A stretch of 64,000 nt of DNA, taken from assembly GCA_039111635.1 (NCBI GenBank), contig JBCAQO010000004.1, forward strand, positions 992,001 to 1,056,000. The letters are read 5' to 3'. This document shows, in pieces, positions 12,048-25,070 of this stretch. Under the pieces are notes generated by a model. The model saw only the letters and a program-made list of their open reading frames with translations. It did not search any database and had not been told where the DNA came from. The translations under genes were made by a program, and so were the position numbers. This stretch comes from Heterobasidion occidentale (lineage: Eukaryota; Basidiomycota; Agaricomycetes; Russulales; Bondarzewiaceae). The first letter of the stretch is position 1, and the number at the start of each line of letters is the position of its first letter.

Positions 12048-14255
12048 TTATAGGCCAGCCGCCGTCCGGAGCGCAGCATAGTTGGGCACGCCGAGGCCGG
12101 TGACCTATTGCAACAATGATGAGCACGTCATCGTAAATGGAAGGGGTCAGATGAACTCACCGGGTCCCAGCCGGCCTTCGCGGGGAAACCGTTGGTGCTG
12201 CAGCCAGGGTTGTCACCTGCGCAATAGACAGTCAGTCGCCATTACGTGCGAGGCGCGCACGATTCGGGCTTACCAGTCGTGATGTCGGATAGCGCGCTGA
12301 GGCCGGTCGAGTACAGGAAGGGGTTCAAGAAGCCGAGGGGGCTGTCGCCAGCGGCGACCAACTCGTCGTTGAGCAACGCGATGATGCTCGCGAAGATCGG
12401 GCTCGAGCAGCTCGTGCCGTCGACGGTCGCGGCGGAGCCCTGGTAGTAGATCTCGACGGCGTGGCCCGCGGCAGCGATATCGGGGAAACCACGGCCCGAG
12501 GCGTTGTACTTGCCGCTGTTAGTGCTACCGAGTGCGGAGAGGTAGGTCGAGTGCGCGGAGGTCTGGTAGGATGGGATGCCCCAGTAGTTGGAGAACCCGC
12601 CAGATGAGAAATCGGCCGAAGTCTCTGGGTAGCCGGAGGTCGCGCCGACGGAGGTCACGCTAGAAAGAGGCCATGTCGTTAGCTGTGGAGAATTGTCTTA
12701 GGAGCACGAGGCGCACGTACTATGGGCAGCCCGACGGGAAGGTGGGGATGAAGGTAGTGCAGCTCTGGCTTTGGGAGCCGGAGACACCCCCGTCACCGGA
12801 CGAGAAGAAGACGGACGTGCCACGGGCGCCGAGCTGAGCGTAGGCGTTGCACAAGGTGCTGTTATTATGCGCAAGAAGGCGTCGTGAGAACTCTGTCGAA
12901 TAAATTGATATAAACAGTGCGATTCGAAACTCACTTGGCGAGCGAGCGTGAGATGTCGCTCTCGTCAGAGCCATAAGAGGTCGTCATGACATGAGGAGGC
13001 GTAGTTTCGGCAAGAAGGTGGTTAGCAGTGTCGAGGAATCCGAAGACGCCATCGGTGGAGTCGTCGCCCACGGAGATGAAGACAGTGGGCACACCCGAGG
13101 CGACACCGATCGTGTACTGGACATCGAGGTTCTGTATCGGCAGTTATATCTTAGTTTGAACACCTGAAGTTCAAAAGAGTCAAATAAGACGCACAGCTTC
13201 AAGACCGGCATCGCTCGTGCTCTGGGGGTCCGATCCTCCATCGAGCGTCTCAAGAGTGAAAGTCGTAGATGACGACAAGTCCTTGCGCAGCGAGGCCAAG
13301 AAGCTCTTCAGGTCAGACTGCGATGGCCCAATGGTCAGGAAACGATTCCATAAACAGGCGAGAATGTCACGTTACCTTTTGCGGGTATTGATCAATATAG
13401 CCGGTGACGGCAATTTTGTTCGAAGACTGCGTAGCGAGGGTCGTGGGGATGCCGTACATTGCCTGGAGACAAGCGGGCGTCACGGTCGTGCTGCAGGACG
13501 ACGGAACTGCGTTGCTGGTCAAGTTGGCATCTGCGACAACGGATTTGACCTTAGGCAAAGGAATAGCCACAACGGGCTTGCGGTTAAGCGACGTTGGGAA
13601 GCTGGGTAAACATTCAATTCACTTTTTTGTCACGTGCGACGGAGAATGTGGGCGACGTACGTGATTGTGGGGTGCACGAAGTCAAGGTGCCCCTGGAGGG
13701 AAGCAGGGATGGAGTACTCGAGAGTGCGGACGGTGTCGGTGTCAGTCGACAAGTGCTTGAAAGTAGCGAACTCGGCATCGAAGAGAGAGTTGGCTTTCTC
13801 GACGGTCACATTGACCTGAAGCCAGTCGCCTGCGGGCGACGCCTTTGTGGCAGTCAAGCCATTCTGGGACAGCCACTCGTTGACCAAGTCGAGACTCTCC
13901 TGCTTGGGGGCGACGAAGGCTTCAACCTGTGTCACCATTGATGCGACAATCAGTCAGCGGTTCATAAGGTTTTGAAGCGAAGGACTGTACACACCTCCTC
14001 CTTCGACAGGTACTGCTTGTACTTCGGGCTGCTGGGAGTGCTGACCGAGTACAGAGCATCCTCGAGTCCCTGAGGGTTGTTCTGCACGAGCGCCAGACGC
14101 AAGCTCAAAACTTGGCTCGAGGGCGCCGAGTCGGTCTTGACGAACCCTTGCGGGACGTTCTCACGCTTCTCGTGCACACGCATGCGCGGTGAAGGCCCAG
14201 CCGCGGCGAGCGCAACGAGGGAAGCGAGGAAAGCGAACTTGACGTTGAAGAACAT
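12048..14255 (-). CDS. Secreted sedolisin-type serine-carboxyl peptidase (S53)
   Basis: Acid tripeptidyl-peptidase-like enzyme, synthesised as a secreted proenzyme that frees tripeptides from protein N-termini. Nine exons: 14255-13995, 13926-13661, 13601-13376, 13317-13195, 13131-12935, 12858-12721, 12659-12274, 12216-12161, 12104-12048; 1710 nt, 569 aa, phases consistent. A signal peptide is visible (MFFNVKFAFLASLVALAAAG), then the pro-kumamolisin activation domain (KYKQYLSKEEVEAFVAP, HPTITF) to about residue 190, then the catalytic domain. Catalytic residues: E291 and D295 in EANLDVQY, the oxyanion Asp in SSGDGGV, and S487 in DGTSCSSP. The calcium site is D-I-T-T-G plus GWDPVTGLG at the C-terminus. 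An in-frame ATG nine codons upstream (14,282) is possible, but the chosen start gives the better signal peptide. No lesion found. Confidence 0.93.
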
Positions 14256-16652
14256 CGCAAGCAAGAACCGAGCAGGGAGCAAGCGCGAGCTGGATCAAGA
14301 GACAGAATCCCTTGAGTTTGTGTCGCAAACGAGAGGAAGCCTTTATACTCGGGCAAAGCGGGCACGACCCGATAGCGCTCTAGCGGCACTAGTGGTAACA
14401 CGCTGCGCTACGAAGAGGACCTCATTGATCATGCCGATCTCGAGCACAAGAGTCTAGAAGAGACCACATGCTCATCGAAGGCGCAGACCTATAGGGAAGC
14501 CTACGGGTGTCGTGTACCATCAGGTTTCGGCGTCATGGTAGACTTCTCGTATTGGATTTGCGAAGATTTGCAGCGGATTTGCAGTGAATTTACCCAGCAC
14601 GAAAGATAGAGAGCGGGATGAGTGAGGTCGCATTTGACGCTCCACGAGGTGCCCCGGTGGTAGTCGACAATGTGCATATGGACAGCGGGAACATTGTCTC
14701 TGGTGGCCAGTGGTGGCCGTTGGCCTGAGGGAGAAAAGCTGGTTCCATCAGAGGCGGCAGGCGAAGGCACGCGGCACTTCGTAGGGGCGTGCATGGTGAG
14801 AGAATTATCGGCTGTGGTCGTCATGTGCAGACATGATAGTGATAGCGGACCCGGGCACCGAGAATCACGATTCGACGACTGGCATCTGCTGGATGAGGGG
14901 CGTGCATGCCCTGCTATGGTTGCAGTTTATATAGCTTTCGTCTGCCAAGCTGCCAAGAACTCTCACCATGTCTACGTTGTCTTGTCAGGCTGGCTGGAAC
15001 ATCTGGAAAAGCACCTCATGATGATGTGTTCGAGTCTGTTTGAAGTGGAACTGAGTTGAGGCTCATTGACGTTGAAGCAGGAGCATGGCAACCGGAGCGA
15101 CTGCCAATGGCGGCCGCAGCGCCGGCTGATAGGAGCAGCCCGGCGCTATAATCATTCCATCCCGTCCGGCCCCGAAACAAATTTTCTGCACGTTGCTGCA
15201 CAAACTCTGCACAAGCTTCCACAAGGTTGTCAATAGCCCTCGAACCTCTTGCAGTCTGAATCTGAAGCGCTCAAGGTGTATTTTCTATCTTCCTTATGTT
15301 TCCATTGCTTTCGTTGGGGAATCATCGACGTTGATTTCGGCAAAGGACACGCCGTTGAGCAGTCGTTGAGCCTTCTTGTAGCTTCCTGTGGAGCTTGCAA
15401 CACAGATTTGCGTTCTCTGTGTCTCGCACAGGAATTTCAGATAAATTGCAGTGAACAGTGAGTGAAACTGACAGTGACATCCATGATCCTACAGCACATT
15501 CTTGAAGAGTTGTCACCTCGACATATTCAACGGGCATTGCCCGCATCGATCCGAGACCTTCCGAGACACGAGTTTTGGATGATATAAAAGACTTTGGGAG
15601 GGCTGCGAGCGGGCACAAGAGAACGAGCATCGTATGTCGAACTGAAAATGTACACGGTGCGTAGAACGATTCAGCAGAACTGTTCCAACAGGTGTTCATT
15701 GTTCAATAGCGACGCACATTTCCCCGACTTCCCTCTTCGCACGACAATGGCTGAACGGGGCTGCTTATCGTCCTAGCTCCTGACGCTGACGGATCCAAGC
15801 TCTCACCTCATCCGTATCCACACATACGGGCGAGGACTTGACTATAGATCGCGATCGTGTCAACAACAATCTCACCTTGTGTCTTACCGACTCGTGGCCG
15901 CCTTGCTAAGTATGTCCACGATGCTTGGAATGTAGTATACACACTCACGCACTCCACCGATGGTCTCCTGTAGCATTATTCAGGTCGATGATCGCCTACG
16001 AGTGCTTGCCATCATATTTCAATGATCACATTGGCGTCGCGACCGAAGGCCTTGTGCTTATCGCGTCAGGTCATCGAGGTCTCGTTCCCGTTCCTCGCTG
16101 TGTATTTTCTTTGATGACGGTGACTCTCAGATGGTCAGCCCAATTAACGACATCGTATGTTTAATGGGGCATAGAGATGCGGCCGGAGGTCAGCATCGCC
16201 TTATTCATCGGCAGACATGATCTAACTCACGGAGAAGGGTCAGGATGATGTTAGCGCCCTCCGTCGACACCTTCTTGATCAAATTGATGGGCGACTCTTT
16301 GGCGCAGAACAAGCAAATCGCGATCCTCGGTAGACGACGACGTGAGTTGATCGTGTCATTCCATCTCACATAATCTCGTTTCAACATGTCAAGTACATTC
16401 AGTTTGTGCCGCGCTGTGTATAGAGTCTAGTGCTGAACCCATTCCTAGTACTCAAAGTATATCCACGTCAGTCCAATTCGACTGTCTCGCACTCGTGATG
16501 CTCCTTCCTCTAGCGCTCGTGACTTGATGTCGCAGATATGGGACATATGAAGACAGCAGACTGGGACATGCTGAGGTCGAGGCAGGCAGAACAATGACGG
16601 GGCAGGGGCGACTATTGCACGGAAATTCACACACCGCTTTTTCACACTAGAG
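14256..16652. other. Intergenic, about 2.4 kb
   Basis: Only isolated open frames (for example 14,670-15,059 plus) without domains, splice-supported continuation or family resemblance. It includes the promoter side of the sedolisin gene. I see no RNA gene or mobile element. Confidence 0.35.
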
Positions 16653-17756
16653 CTAGTCTCCACGCCCGCGCCCGCGCCCCTGTCCTCGCCTCGACACTGC
16701 TCTCGTCCCTCGCCCTCGTCCCCGTCCTCGCCCTCTTCCTGACCCTCGCCCGGTTTTCTGTCCCGTCTCGTCGCGCGCTAGCTCATCGATGCCGTGCCTG
16801 TTCTCCTTGTGACGCTTGAGGGAATCCCCGCGCGAGAGCGCGTCGTCGCATGAGTCACAGAAGGCCCGCTTTGATTTGTGACCCTTGGCCGTCGTCTGAT
16901 GCCTCTCTATGTCTTCCTTCTTGCCAAACGTTGACTGGCAGTGTTTGCAGCACCATATAGTGTCCTCGGAGGTCTTCTGTGACTGACTCTGGCTTGCCGA
17001 GACTGTTGAGTGCCACGGGCAAGGCCCTCCTCCTGCTGTTTGTGAGACTTCGGGTGGGAATCCGTCGATGTAGATGTCTTCGTCGGCGGATGCACCTGAT
17101 ATACATTCAAAATGGGAGAGGGCATTGTCCTCGCTGTCAACAAACATATTCTCGTCGCTGCTGGAATTGGCTGCGGCCTGCATCTTGTGTGTGCCTGGCC
17201 TTGACGTCGAGAGTTGGGATATGAGGTCAGAGTGAGAGGCCTCATGGGTCTGTAATGATGAGCTCGAAGATGCGCTCGGCTGCTGAGGAGCAGGCTTCTC
17301 ATGGTAGCCTAGCGGTGCATTCAACACATGAATATTGGGCCACACATACAGGAGGTTCTTGACTTACAGTGCTGGCTTCGCTGGTCTCCGATTGGCGGCG
17401 ATGTCTGATATGATGAGGACGCCGTGTGGCCTGGCGGATATGATGGGCTTCCCACTGGAGCCCAGGTTATGCGCTCGACGTAGCGCCGTTCGCGCAATGC
17501 ATAGCCAGGCCTACCGATCTCGATCACGGTCTTCTGCAAGGATAAAGACATGGATAATGTGAGTGATATCTCATGTCTATAGGGGAATCGAGCTGCGCCA
17601 CGCCAGCGCCAAACGAGGAGGTTGACTCACATTTCTGTTGAGTTCTAAGGTATCCGTCGCTGAATTGAATATGTCGTCGTCTACATATTCCAGTAAATCC
17701 CGAACTTTCGTGTAGAACGATCCGGCGTCATCGGTGGCTCTGTTTGTGAGGCTCAT
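16653..17756 (-). CDS. C2H2 zinc-finger protein with RG-rich C-terminus
   Basis: Three exons, 17756-17631, 17533-17368 and 17308-16653, give 948 nt, 315 aa. The N-terminal 100 residues have no known domain (VRDLLEYVDDDIFN, then KTVIEIGRPGYALRERRYVERITW); a Ser/Gln-rich linker follows. Two C2H2-like fingers: CKHC...H...H at about residues 218-241 and FCDSC...RHKENRH at about 247-270. The tail (about 280-315) is a Gly-Arg repeat resembling an RGG box, an RNA- or nucleic-acid-binding feature. Probably a nuclear regulator, an inference from the fingers only. The start ATG was chosen because it opens a phase-consistent first exon; immediately upstream is the 18-bp minisatellite, so that array would lie in the 5' UTR or promoter. 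Confidence 0.8.
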
Positions 17757-17763
17757 GGAGATT

Positions 17764-17976
17764 AGTATGAGTGGGTAGATGAGTATGAGTGGGTAGATGG
17801 GTATGAGTGGGTAGATGGGTATGAGTGGGTAGATGGGTATGAGTGGGTAGATGGGTATGAGTGGGTAGATGGGTATGAGTGGGTAGATGGGTATGAGTGG
17901 GTAGATGGGTATGAGTGGGTAGATGGGTATGAGTGGGTAGATGGTATGAGTGGGTAGGTGGGTATGAGTGGGTAGT
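17764..17976 (+). repeat. 18-bp G-rich minisatellite, about 12 copies
   Basis: Tandem unit gagtgggtagatgggtat repeated about 12 times with near-perfect identity; the last copies are shortened (atggtatgag) or varied (gtaggtgggt). Each unit has two GGG runs, so one strand could form G-quadruplexes. It begins about 8 bp upstream of the start codon of the C2H2 gene on the opposite strand. Two minus-strand frames read through it as THTHLP or STHSYP repeats, which I attribute to the 18-bp period, not to a protein. Confidence 0.93.
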
Positions 17977-20229
17977 GGTGTTTGGTGTGTGGGTGAGGGT
18001 GGTGGTCGAACACAAGGGTAGAGTTGGCGGTCTTCTTGTTCGCCCTTTTGTACTACAGGACAACAACGATGTGGCAGGACCCGCGGTGGCTTTCATCTGA
18101 GGCGACTTGCCATCCATTGGGTGGCGACCAATCCTGTCCAGCGGCGACACGATTTCTTCTCAGAAGTCGCGTAATTCGCCACTAGGACCTGCATGCTTTG
18201 GCCTAGCGAACAAGCTTCCGCGTCTCGTGCCCTAGATATCTCGGATCGATAGAGAACTCGCGTTATAAGAATTGTGGGTCCAAGCCTGGCATTGATTATC
18301 GGTGATGGCGGCAGTGTTGATGGGCAGATTGGAGTACAAGGGCAACTTCGCTTGCGCCTAGTGGCCTTCCAACCGGCATGTGAACTCATGGCTGCCATCA
18401 ACTTCGCGCACGTATTCTTCTGCGGAGTTTTTGGCGCCGCAAAGCGTTCATAGAATCGTCTAAGTCTTTGTGGCTACATCAAGTGAAAAGCCTTCATTCA
18501 CGAAGTTGTGGGAGCGGCTATATAGTCGGACTCGCTGTGAGCTAGGAGACGATGGATTGTACAGGACTATCTGCAGAGATATTTTGGAGCGATCGCAATT
18601 GATCGGCCCTGAAAAGTGCGAACAACCCAGCTGAGAGCGGACCTCGACCTTGTCCTCAGACATCAAATGAATCGAGTAGTTCGATTCCCCACCTTGAATA
18701 ATCTTGTTCAGAGTTACAGATGCAGTGCTACTAAACAAAGAAACAAACTCGAGCCTGAACAAACTCGAGCCTGAAAAAGCTACAATATACGATACCCAGG
18801 CTTGCCGCATGGATGGAAGATGATAAAGATTTGAGGTACAGAATTGGCTGTGAGGTTCATCGGATAATACGCAGTGCACGCTACACAATTATACACAATA
18901 CGCAGTGCACGCCACACGCCCCTAGGAGAACTGGGTGACAGGAGTGACGCCACGCCGTTTTTGAAGCTATCGTAGCCTGACGTGTGTTCAAACGAAGAGG
19001 AAGTAGCGCTAAGTGGGCCTGAATAATGAGGCGCCATCGGAAATTGGTGGTTCATGACGAACCAAGAAAAGGTAAGATGTGAAGAGATTTGCGCGACGAG
19101 AAGGAGCTCACAATATGGGATCAAAGACACGGCTATTTCAGACATCCAATAGGGCGGAGAACGCACAGGGTGAGCCCAGAGCTGAAAGAAACCAATGTCG
19201 AAGTCCGAGCTACACAAGACAGAATGGTGCAAATACAATAGCAATCTAATGGACGCAAACCCACCGCATCACTCTCACAATTTCTAAACGTATGATATGG
19301 CTCCAGGACCCTATAAAACTTGGGAGGATGGCTTGAGAGGAATTATTGAGCGAGAGAATGGCGCATAATAGCGTGCAGATGTAGATAGTAGGGATGAGGT
19401 CACCGGAAAAGCCGGCGCGTTCAACTCCAGGACCTTATCGGGCGCTCTCGGACGACTCAACTTCGTCGAGTCATGTTGATGCAAGCGTCGACCAACGCGA
19501 GTACATTTCGATGCTTCAGGGGAGCCGATGAACGCTCCACATACTGAGCGGTGACGCTTTGGCTTACTCGTTCGACGCGATCAGTCTCCACGCCAATCTT
19601 GTCTCATGGTCAGCGTCCCTCGCCATTCGTCTGGAAGTTTCGTGCTGATACCACTGATCCCTAGCCAACCTTCTACCTGTTTTACTCGAATTTAATCTGA
19701 CTTGCTTCGTGTCAGCATATTCGTAAAAATTTCACGGTCTGTCCAATCATTTGGACTCTTTTTGAAAGTGTTTGCGTTGCTCCTCGGGCATTCGAAAGGG
19801 GTAGGAATGCCATTCATCGAATTTCAACGCGTCCAGTTACCTTGCCTCTGAGGCTTGAGCCTTCAGTGACAGCATACCAAGGGTGCATACGATCCGGTCG
19901 GCAGTGGACCAAGGTGGGTCATCATGCCGGTGTATTTTGCTCCTCTTTTAGTCCTCACAGGATCTTTCTGCATACTCAAACACTTTTGATGCTCACGTCT
20001 CCCAGATAATCCGATATCATTACTGAACTTCAGGACAGAGACCACAAAACGCGATCACGTGAGGCCGCTTTCGCGGAGTTCATATCTCATGGCCTTGTTC
20101 GCGCAGACAATGGGATCGCGTCGGAATAAAACCAGTGCACTTTACTCTGCATGCCACTGAACATCCTCCTCGATTAAGTTAAAAACCAATCTCTCTACCA
20201 CATCTCCCCCAGATCTCTATTCCAGTGTC
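17977..20229. other. Intergenic, about 2.25 kb
   Basis: No supported gene. A 16-bp direct duplication (acaaactcgagcctga) occurs at about 18,743-18,772, and 'acacaatacgcagtgcacgc'-type sequence repeats near 18,869 and 18,895. The last few hundred bases should contain the promoter of the FunK1 gene at 20,230. Confidence 0.35.
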
Positions 20230-22435
20230 ATGCCTTCACACACACCGGACACCTCAGAAAGAAAGAGCAAAAAGACCTGGACGATGCCACTGCTGGCCGA
20301 ATCGGTGGATCAAGCCACTCCCCAGCAAATACAGCTCGCGAACGACATGTCATACGAGTTTGTAGGACCTATGCCAGTTGGCTTATTCTTAAAGTCGTTC
20401 CTGGACCGAGCTTCGCAACCTATTCCCAGGAACTTCAAACGGAAATTGCAGGAAAACTTGTGCAAGATGAGTGGCACAGACTTTGTGACGAGTTTTGTAC
20501 GTGTTCTTCATCCATCCTACCATCAATATCAATAACACGCTGACACGGTGATAGATTAAGGCTATAGGCGAGGCTGGCTTATGTTCCAACTTTTCCCTCC
20601 ATGACACACGAAGCAGGCGATACTATACCCGTAATCCCGAGATCACACTCTACAAACTCAATGATTCCGTGACAGGAAGAATTGACTTGACACGCATGGA
20701 GATGCCAATCGCGTGCCTGTCTCTCGATGACGACCCTTTCATCGACATGGCCACTCAACCAGAGTCCCATCGAAACAAGATGTCTTTCGAGCGCTATCCA
20801 AAGCGGTCTATTCGTGGACAGATCATCTCTCACACCACTTGGCAACTCGCGAACCAGCATCGTTGCTTCGCATTTTCGGTGATATTTCTTGACGACTATG
20901 CGAGATTCGTGCGGTGGGACCGTTCGGGCGCGGTTGTGACTGAGCTATTCAAGTGGAAGGAAGACCTGGCTCACCTAGCACTGTTCTTTTGGAGGTTCAA
21001 CTGTACATCAGATGCAGGGCGCGGGTATGACCTGACGGTCATGAAGCCAAGTACTAAAGAAATAGAACTGGCGAAGGCGAAGTTGGATGAGTGGGCGGCG
21101 AGGTCAGCGAAGGCCTGGGAGAGGAGCAACGGAAAGGAGCAAGAGCAAGCATGTGCCCCAGATTCCCCTTACAAAGCTGACGAGACATTCCGGAAATTTT
21201 GCATGATAGACGACATCTCTGGCGATGTACGATGTTTAATAACTTCCCGCCCTCAATGGCCTGCATACACACTCACTGGGCGTAGTACGCGCGGGTACGT
21301 GGCATTCGATGCTCAAACGCAGCAGGTTGTGTACTTCAAGGATACCTGGCGCCAGCATCACATGAATCCTGAAGGAGAGACGCACAGATATCTAGAGGAG
21401 AGAGGTATTCAAGGAATTGCGCCTCTCGTATGTACAGGTGACCTCGCGGATCACACGACACAGACGGATAGGTTTATGCACAGACAGTGGTGCTGCGCAG
21501 TTCCTGACATGGTGGGGCACCAGCACTACAGGCTCGTTTGGGGGGAGATATTGCGGCCTATAGATCAGTGCAGATCGACAAAGGAGATGTGCATGGCAAT
21601 CTTTAACGCAGTCAAAAGTATGTGGGAAACCGTATGAATAACGGTCCTTGAGGGCTGACAACTTTGCTTGGCCTAGCACACGGAGAAGCATACTCTGTAG
21701 GCATATTACATTCAGATATTAGCGACACGAACATCATGATCACGGACGAAGGCCGCGGAGTTCTCATTGACTGGGACTTGTCGAAGAGGTTGTTTGATGA
21801 AGAAAACAACAAACACAGATCAATGGTCGTGCGTTGCAACTTTTTCTAGGTTTATTACGCATTCAAACACAGCCTCCACATCACCAGGGAACTTGGCAAT
21901 ACATGTCCATCGCTGGGATGCAAGAACACGGCAAACAGCAAGTATTGTCTGATGACCTGGAATCATTCCTACACGTCTTGCTCTGCTGCAGCCTCGAACG
22001 CCTCATAGACGAACACTCCTTTCTTGTAAATTTCATGAACGGCTACTTTAGGAAGCCATTCCGCCTCGCCGACGGCTCCATCTGCGGATTAGATGGGAAG
22101 CAGGATTTCTTATCCGCGACTCGGACATTATTTCCACAACTTGATAAGATATTTTGCGCTCCACTTGCGGACCTCATCGAAGATTTGCGCGTGTTGTTCG
22201 TTCCTCTCTACGCGTGCCGGGACAAACGTGATGTGGAGGGCATCGAGAGAGCGCTTGACAACCTGACATCCGAAATTTCGTCGATATCTTCGAGCGGCAC
22301 CTCGCAAGGTCAGATGAAGAATGGAGATGTGAGCCATTAGAGCGTGCAAAGGAGGAGAGGAGAAAACGAAGCGTGGACGAGGCTGATCTGGACCATGAAG
22401 AACCGTTCAGCAAGCGGAGGAAAAGCTCCCGATGA
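20230..22435 (+). CDS. FunK1-type fungal protein kinase with late frameshift
   Basis: Paralog of the gene at 3.7-6.2 kb. Exons 20230-20496, 20555-21617, 21677-21828 and 21888 onward. Landmarks: MSYEFVGPMPVGLF, RFVRWDRSGAVVTELF, LHSDISDTNIMITDEGRG (D457 and N462, the catalytic-loop Asp and Asn, retained), VLIDWDLSK (D475), GTWQYMSIAGM and DDLESFLHVLL. As written, the frame stops at 22,340 (644 aa). From about 22,265 another frame reads NFVDIFERHLARSDEEW and runs to 22,435, ending in a basic tail (FSKRRKSSR); this corresponds to FVDVFRRQLA in the paralog, so one base appears to be missing near 22,270-22,277. The core kinase domain is unaffected. Either the C-terminal 50 residues are lost or the read has an error. 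Confidence 0.85.
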
Positions 22436-25070
22436 TCGCTTACCGTTTGCTGATGGCTCAACTACCAGTCCGGGTCGTAGGATATGAAATTTGGGGGTAT
22501 AAATACGAAGTGCATTCAGTGGCAGACCTGAGAGGGTTGTATTACACGAATTTGTTTCCATTCGGTGTGGCGAGATCAAAGAAAAAGGCACAATGCGGCG
22601 AGGATGTATTGTTGACTCACCAGCACCTGCTGGTTGCCTGCTCCTCCCTTATCTGTTCCCCACACCGTTGTGCGTCTTGTTCGCTTCATCACTCATGGTC
22701 GTCTTCAAACTTGAGATGACAGGTGTCACAATCTCACTTGTTGATCCAGAGTTTCGACCGCTCGGTACAGCGTGGATGAGGCTCTTTTTACCGCTTAGAC
22801 AGTGTCGGCTGTCTGTCCGTTTTCGAGGAACACACTGGAGACGGACGAGTTATAGGTAAAAGCCCGTTTCACAAGCAAGAGCGACAATGTAGGGCTTGAG
22901 CGTTGTATAAACATCTGGCGCAGAGAGAGATATCTCTGGGATTCCTAAAGGCACAGAGAGGGGATTTTGTTTGCACATGAAAGGGTAGGTCGTCCTGCAG
23001 CGGTGTATGAATGGGGTGCAGTCAGAGAAGATGATACTGTTGCCGTGTCGCAGATGATCCAGAAATTAATATATGAAGGTATCGAAGCGCCGAAGGATTC
23101 CCATCGTGTGACAGAGACAAAGATATCATCTGAATATCGTTGCTCGTATGAGCACCTCATTGCGCTCCGCTGGCGCTGTTGGTCGTCCATGGTGTACGAA
23201 GTGGAAGCTGTTCCAATCGATCTGTCAAAGTTGACGGTACCTATCAAGCACAGCCAAAAGCGATCGCTATGGTCAAATCAACCCAGGCTGTCAGCGCAAT
23301 ACCCGCTCAATCGCTTCATTGTACTGTGTGTTCCCTCTCTGGGTGTAACGGGATCACCAGAATGCAACTAATGCTCCGTGTTCCCTATCATGAGCAGCGA
23401 TACTAGCGCTCTGCTACATTCAGTTCCCTTGCCGAGGTTTCTGCGGGGAAGACAAGGACCAAAGGCAGACGTGCTGATGGGACTTCACGTACGTAAGATC
23501 TTGCAATACAGCGGCAGAAGCCAGAAGACAATATAGGAAGGTGTATGTGACTATGGTGGAATATATGCTACACGATGAGAAGAAAGGATGATGAGCGGCA
23601 CTGAAAATCGCGTTCCTAAATCTCAGTACGACTCACCCTCGACCTGTCCAATTTCTCGATGTTTCCCGACAAACGAGTCGTCTGATATGTTCCAGAGCGA
23701 GTTAGATGATGAAACAATGCATTGATGTATCTTCAGGGAGACAAAGTATCATACAAAAAGGGCTGAGGCCGAAGGAAAACAGTGAACACATGTCTATGGA
23801 AGACGGAGTGAGTAACAACCCAGGTCGAGAAGTCGAGAGGTGAAAAGGGTGCTCACAGTGATAATTTGTAGCCATACGCAGGTACTTATTGCTGAACCAT
23901 CGCGCACTCGGGTCGATCCTCAAATTTGCCTTCGTGGTCGTCTTGACGTGACAAAGTGCTCAAGGGGTGCCGTGGGAATCGGAGCTGATCGGAGTATTCA
24001 CGCCGCCTTTACCAACCCATCTGCATTCGCATTGTCAGGTACTCACGCGCGCATCGTTGAACGATCAATCGTATACTGTCCACCCCCCAAACTTACTTGT
24101 GAACGCATCAGAGGCAGTAACGAGGGATAAGACCTAATCCGGTTTGCCTACGATTCATATATCCCTGGCAGAATAGTTGATGGACCGTCGACATCATGTA
24201 TGTGAGACTATATCAGAGAGCCTCGGGTAGGGAGTGTCACGGTTACAGGCGCATCGATCGTTTCTCGCAGGGTGCGTTTGTGTTCTCTTGTGTTCATTCA
24301 GCTTTACATTAGATTGAATGTGAGAAGGAGCAGTGTGGGAGGATACAGCGGCTCAATCCTGAGCTTTCAAGCAAATGGCATGAATATAGCTGGATGTGCG
24401 CGTCATCGAGCAATTGCATGCAGGAGTTTCTGAGGGTAGACACTCCAACTCTCTGAGCTCGACCTTTTAGCTGCCTTTGCGAGATGTAGAATCAAAGGCC
24501 CATTCTTCCTGGTGTAGGATCATCAAGGCTCGCGTCAGACAGTGCGTCAAGCTCATCAGGGAAACCATCCCCGATAATCAGATGAATTGCCCATAATTTG
24601 ACAGCAATTAGCGGTTTTCCTCGCTAGACAGGTTAGCTCACCCCCTCGATAACTGTCCACTTATTAGTATCTGTTCCATCAGCATACATGTAATTTATTT
24701 CTAATTTATACTTGATTTTCCGAGGAGCAATCCACTCCATGCTCGCTAATTTAGCTTTAACGTTCATATAAGCAATGCAACAAATTGCCATTGATTTTCA
24801 ACATTAGCACCAGGTGCACGATGATCATATGCTACAAGAAAGACTGCGGTAGAGAACTAGCAAGTATTAGGTAAAGAAGGTAAGACTTTAGAAAGGAGTG
24901 GTGTTAATGAGTGATCAGTGAAGACAACGATGGTATGAACAGACATGCGAATAACAAGTACAGTATGGAAGATGAATGGGGTATCGGACACCAGCGTGAA
25001 ACTCAACGGACCTGCGGCTAATAGTGCGCGAGACCGATGGCGCTATGGAGTTGAGTGGCTGCTCTGACGC
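22436..25070. other. Intergenic, about 2.6 kb
   Basis: No recognised gene. 24.2-25.0 kb is more AT-rich than its surroundings and has few open frames. The open frame at 22,967-23,371 (plus) has no family resemblance I can name. Confidence 0.35.

Noticed and set aside
14670..15059. 129-codon plus-strand frame in the large intergenic region
   Set aside because: No recognisable domain, no flanking exons in phase; likely chance.
17728..18150. 140-codon minus-strand frame of THTHLP repeats
   Set aside because: Two minus-strand frames stay open across the array because its unit is a multiple of three; there is no independent coding evidence outside the repeat.
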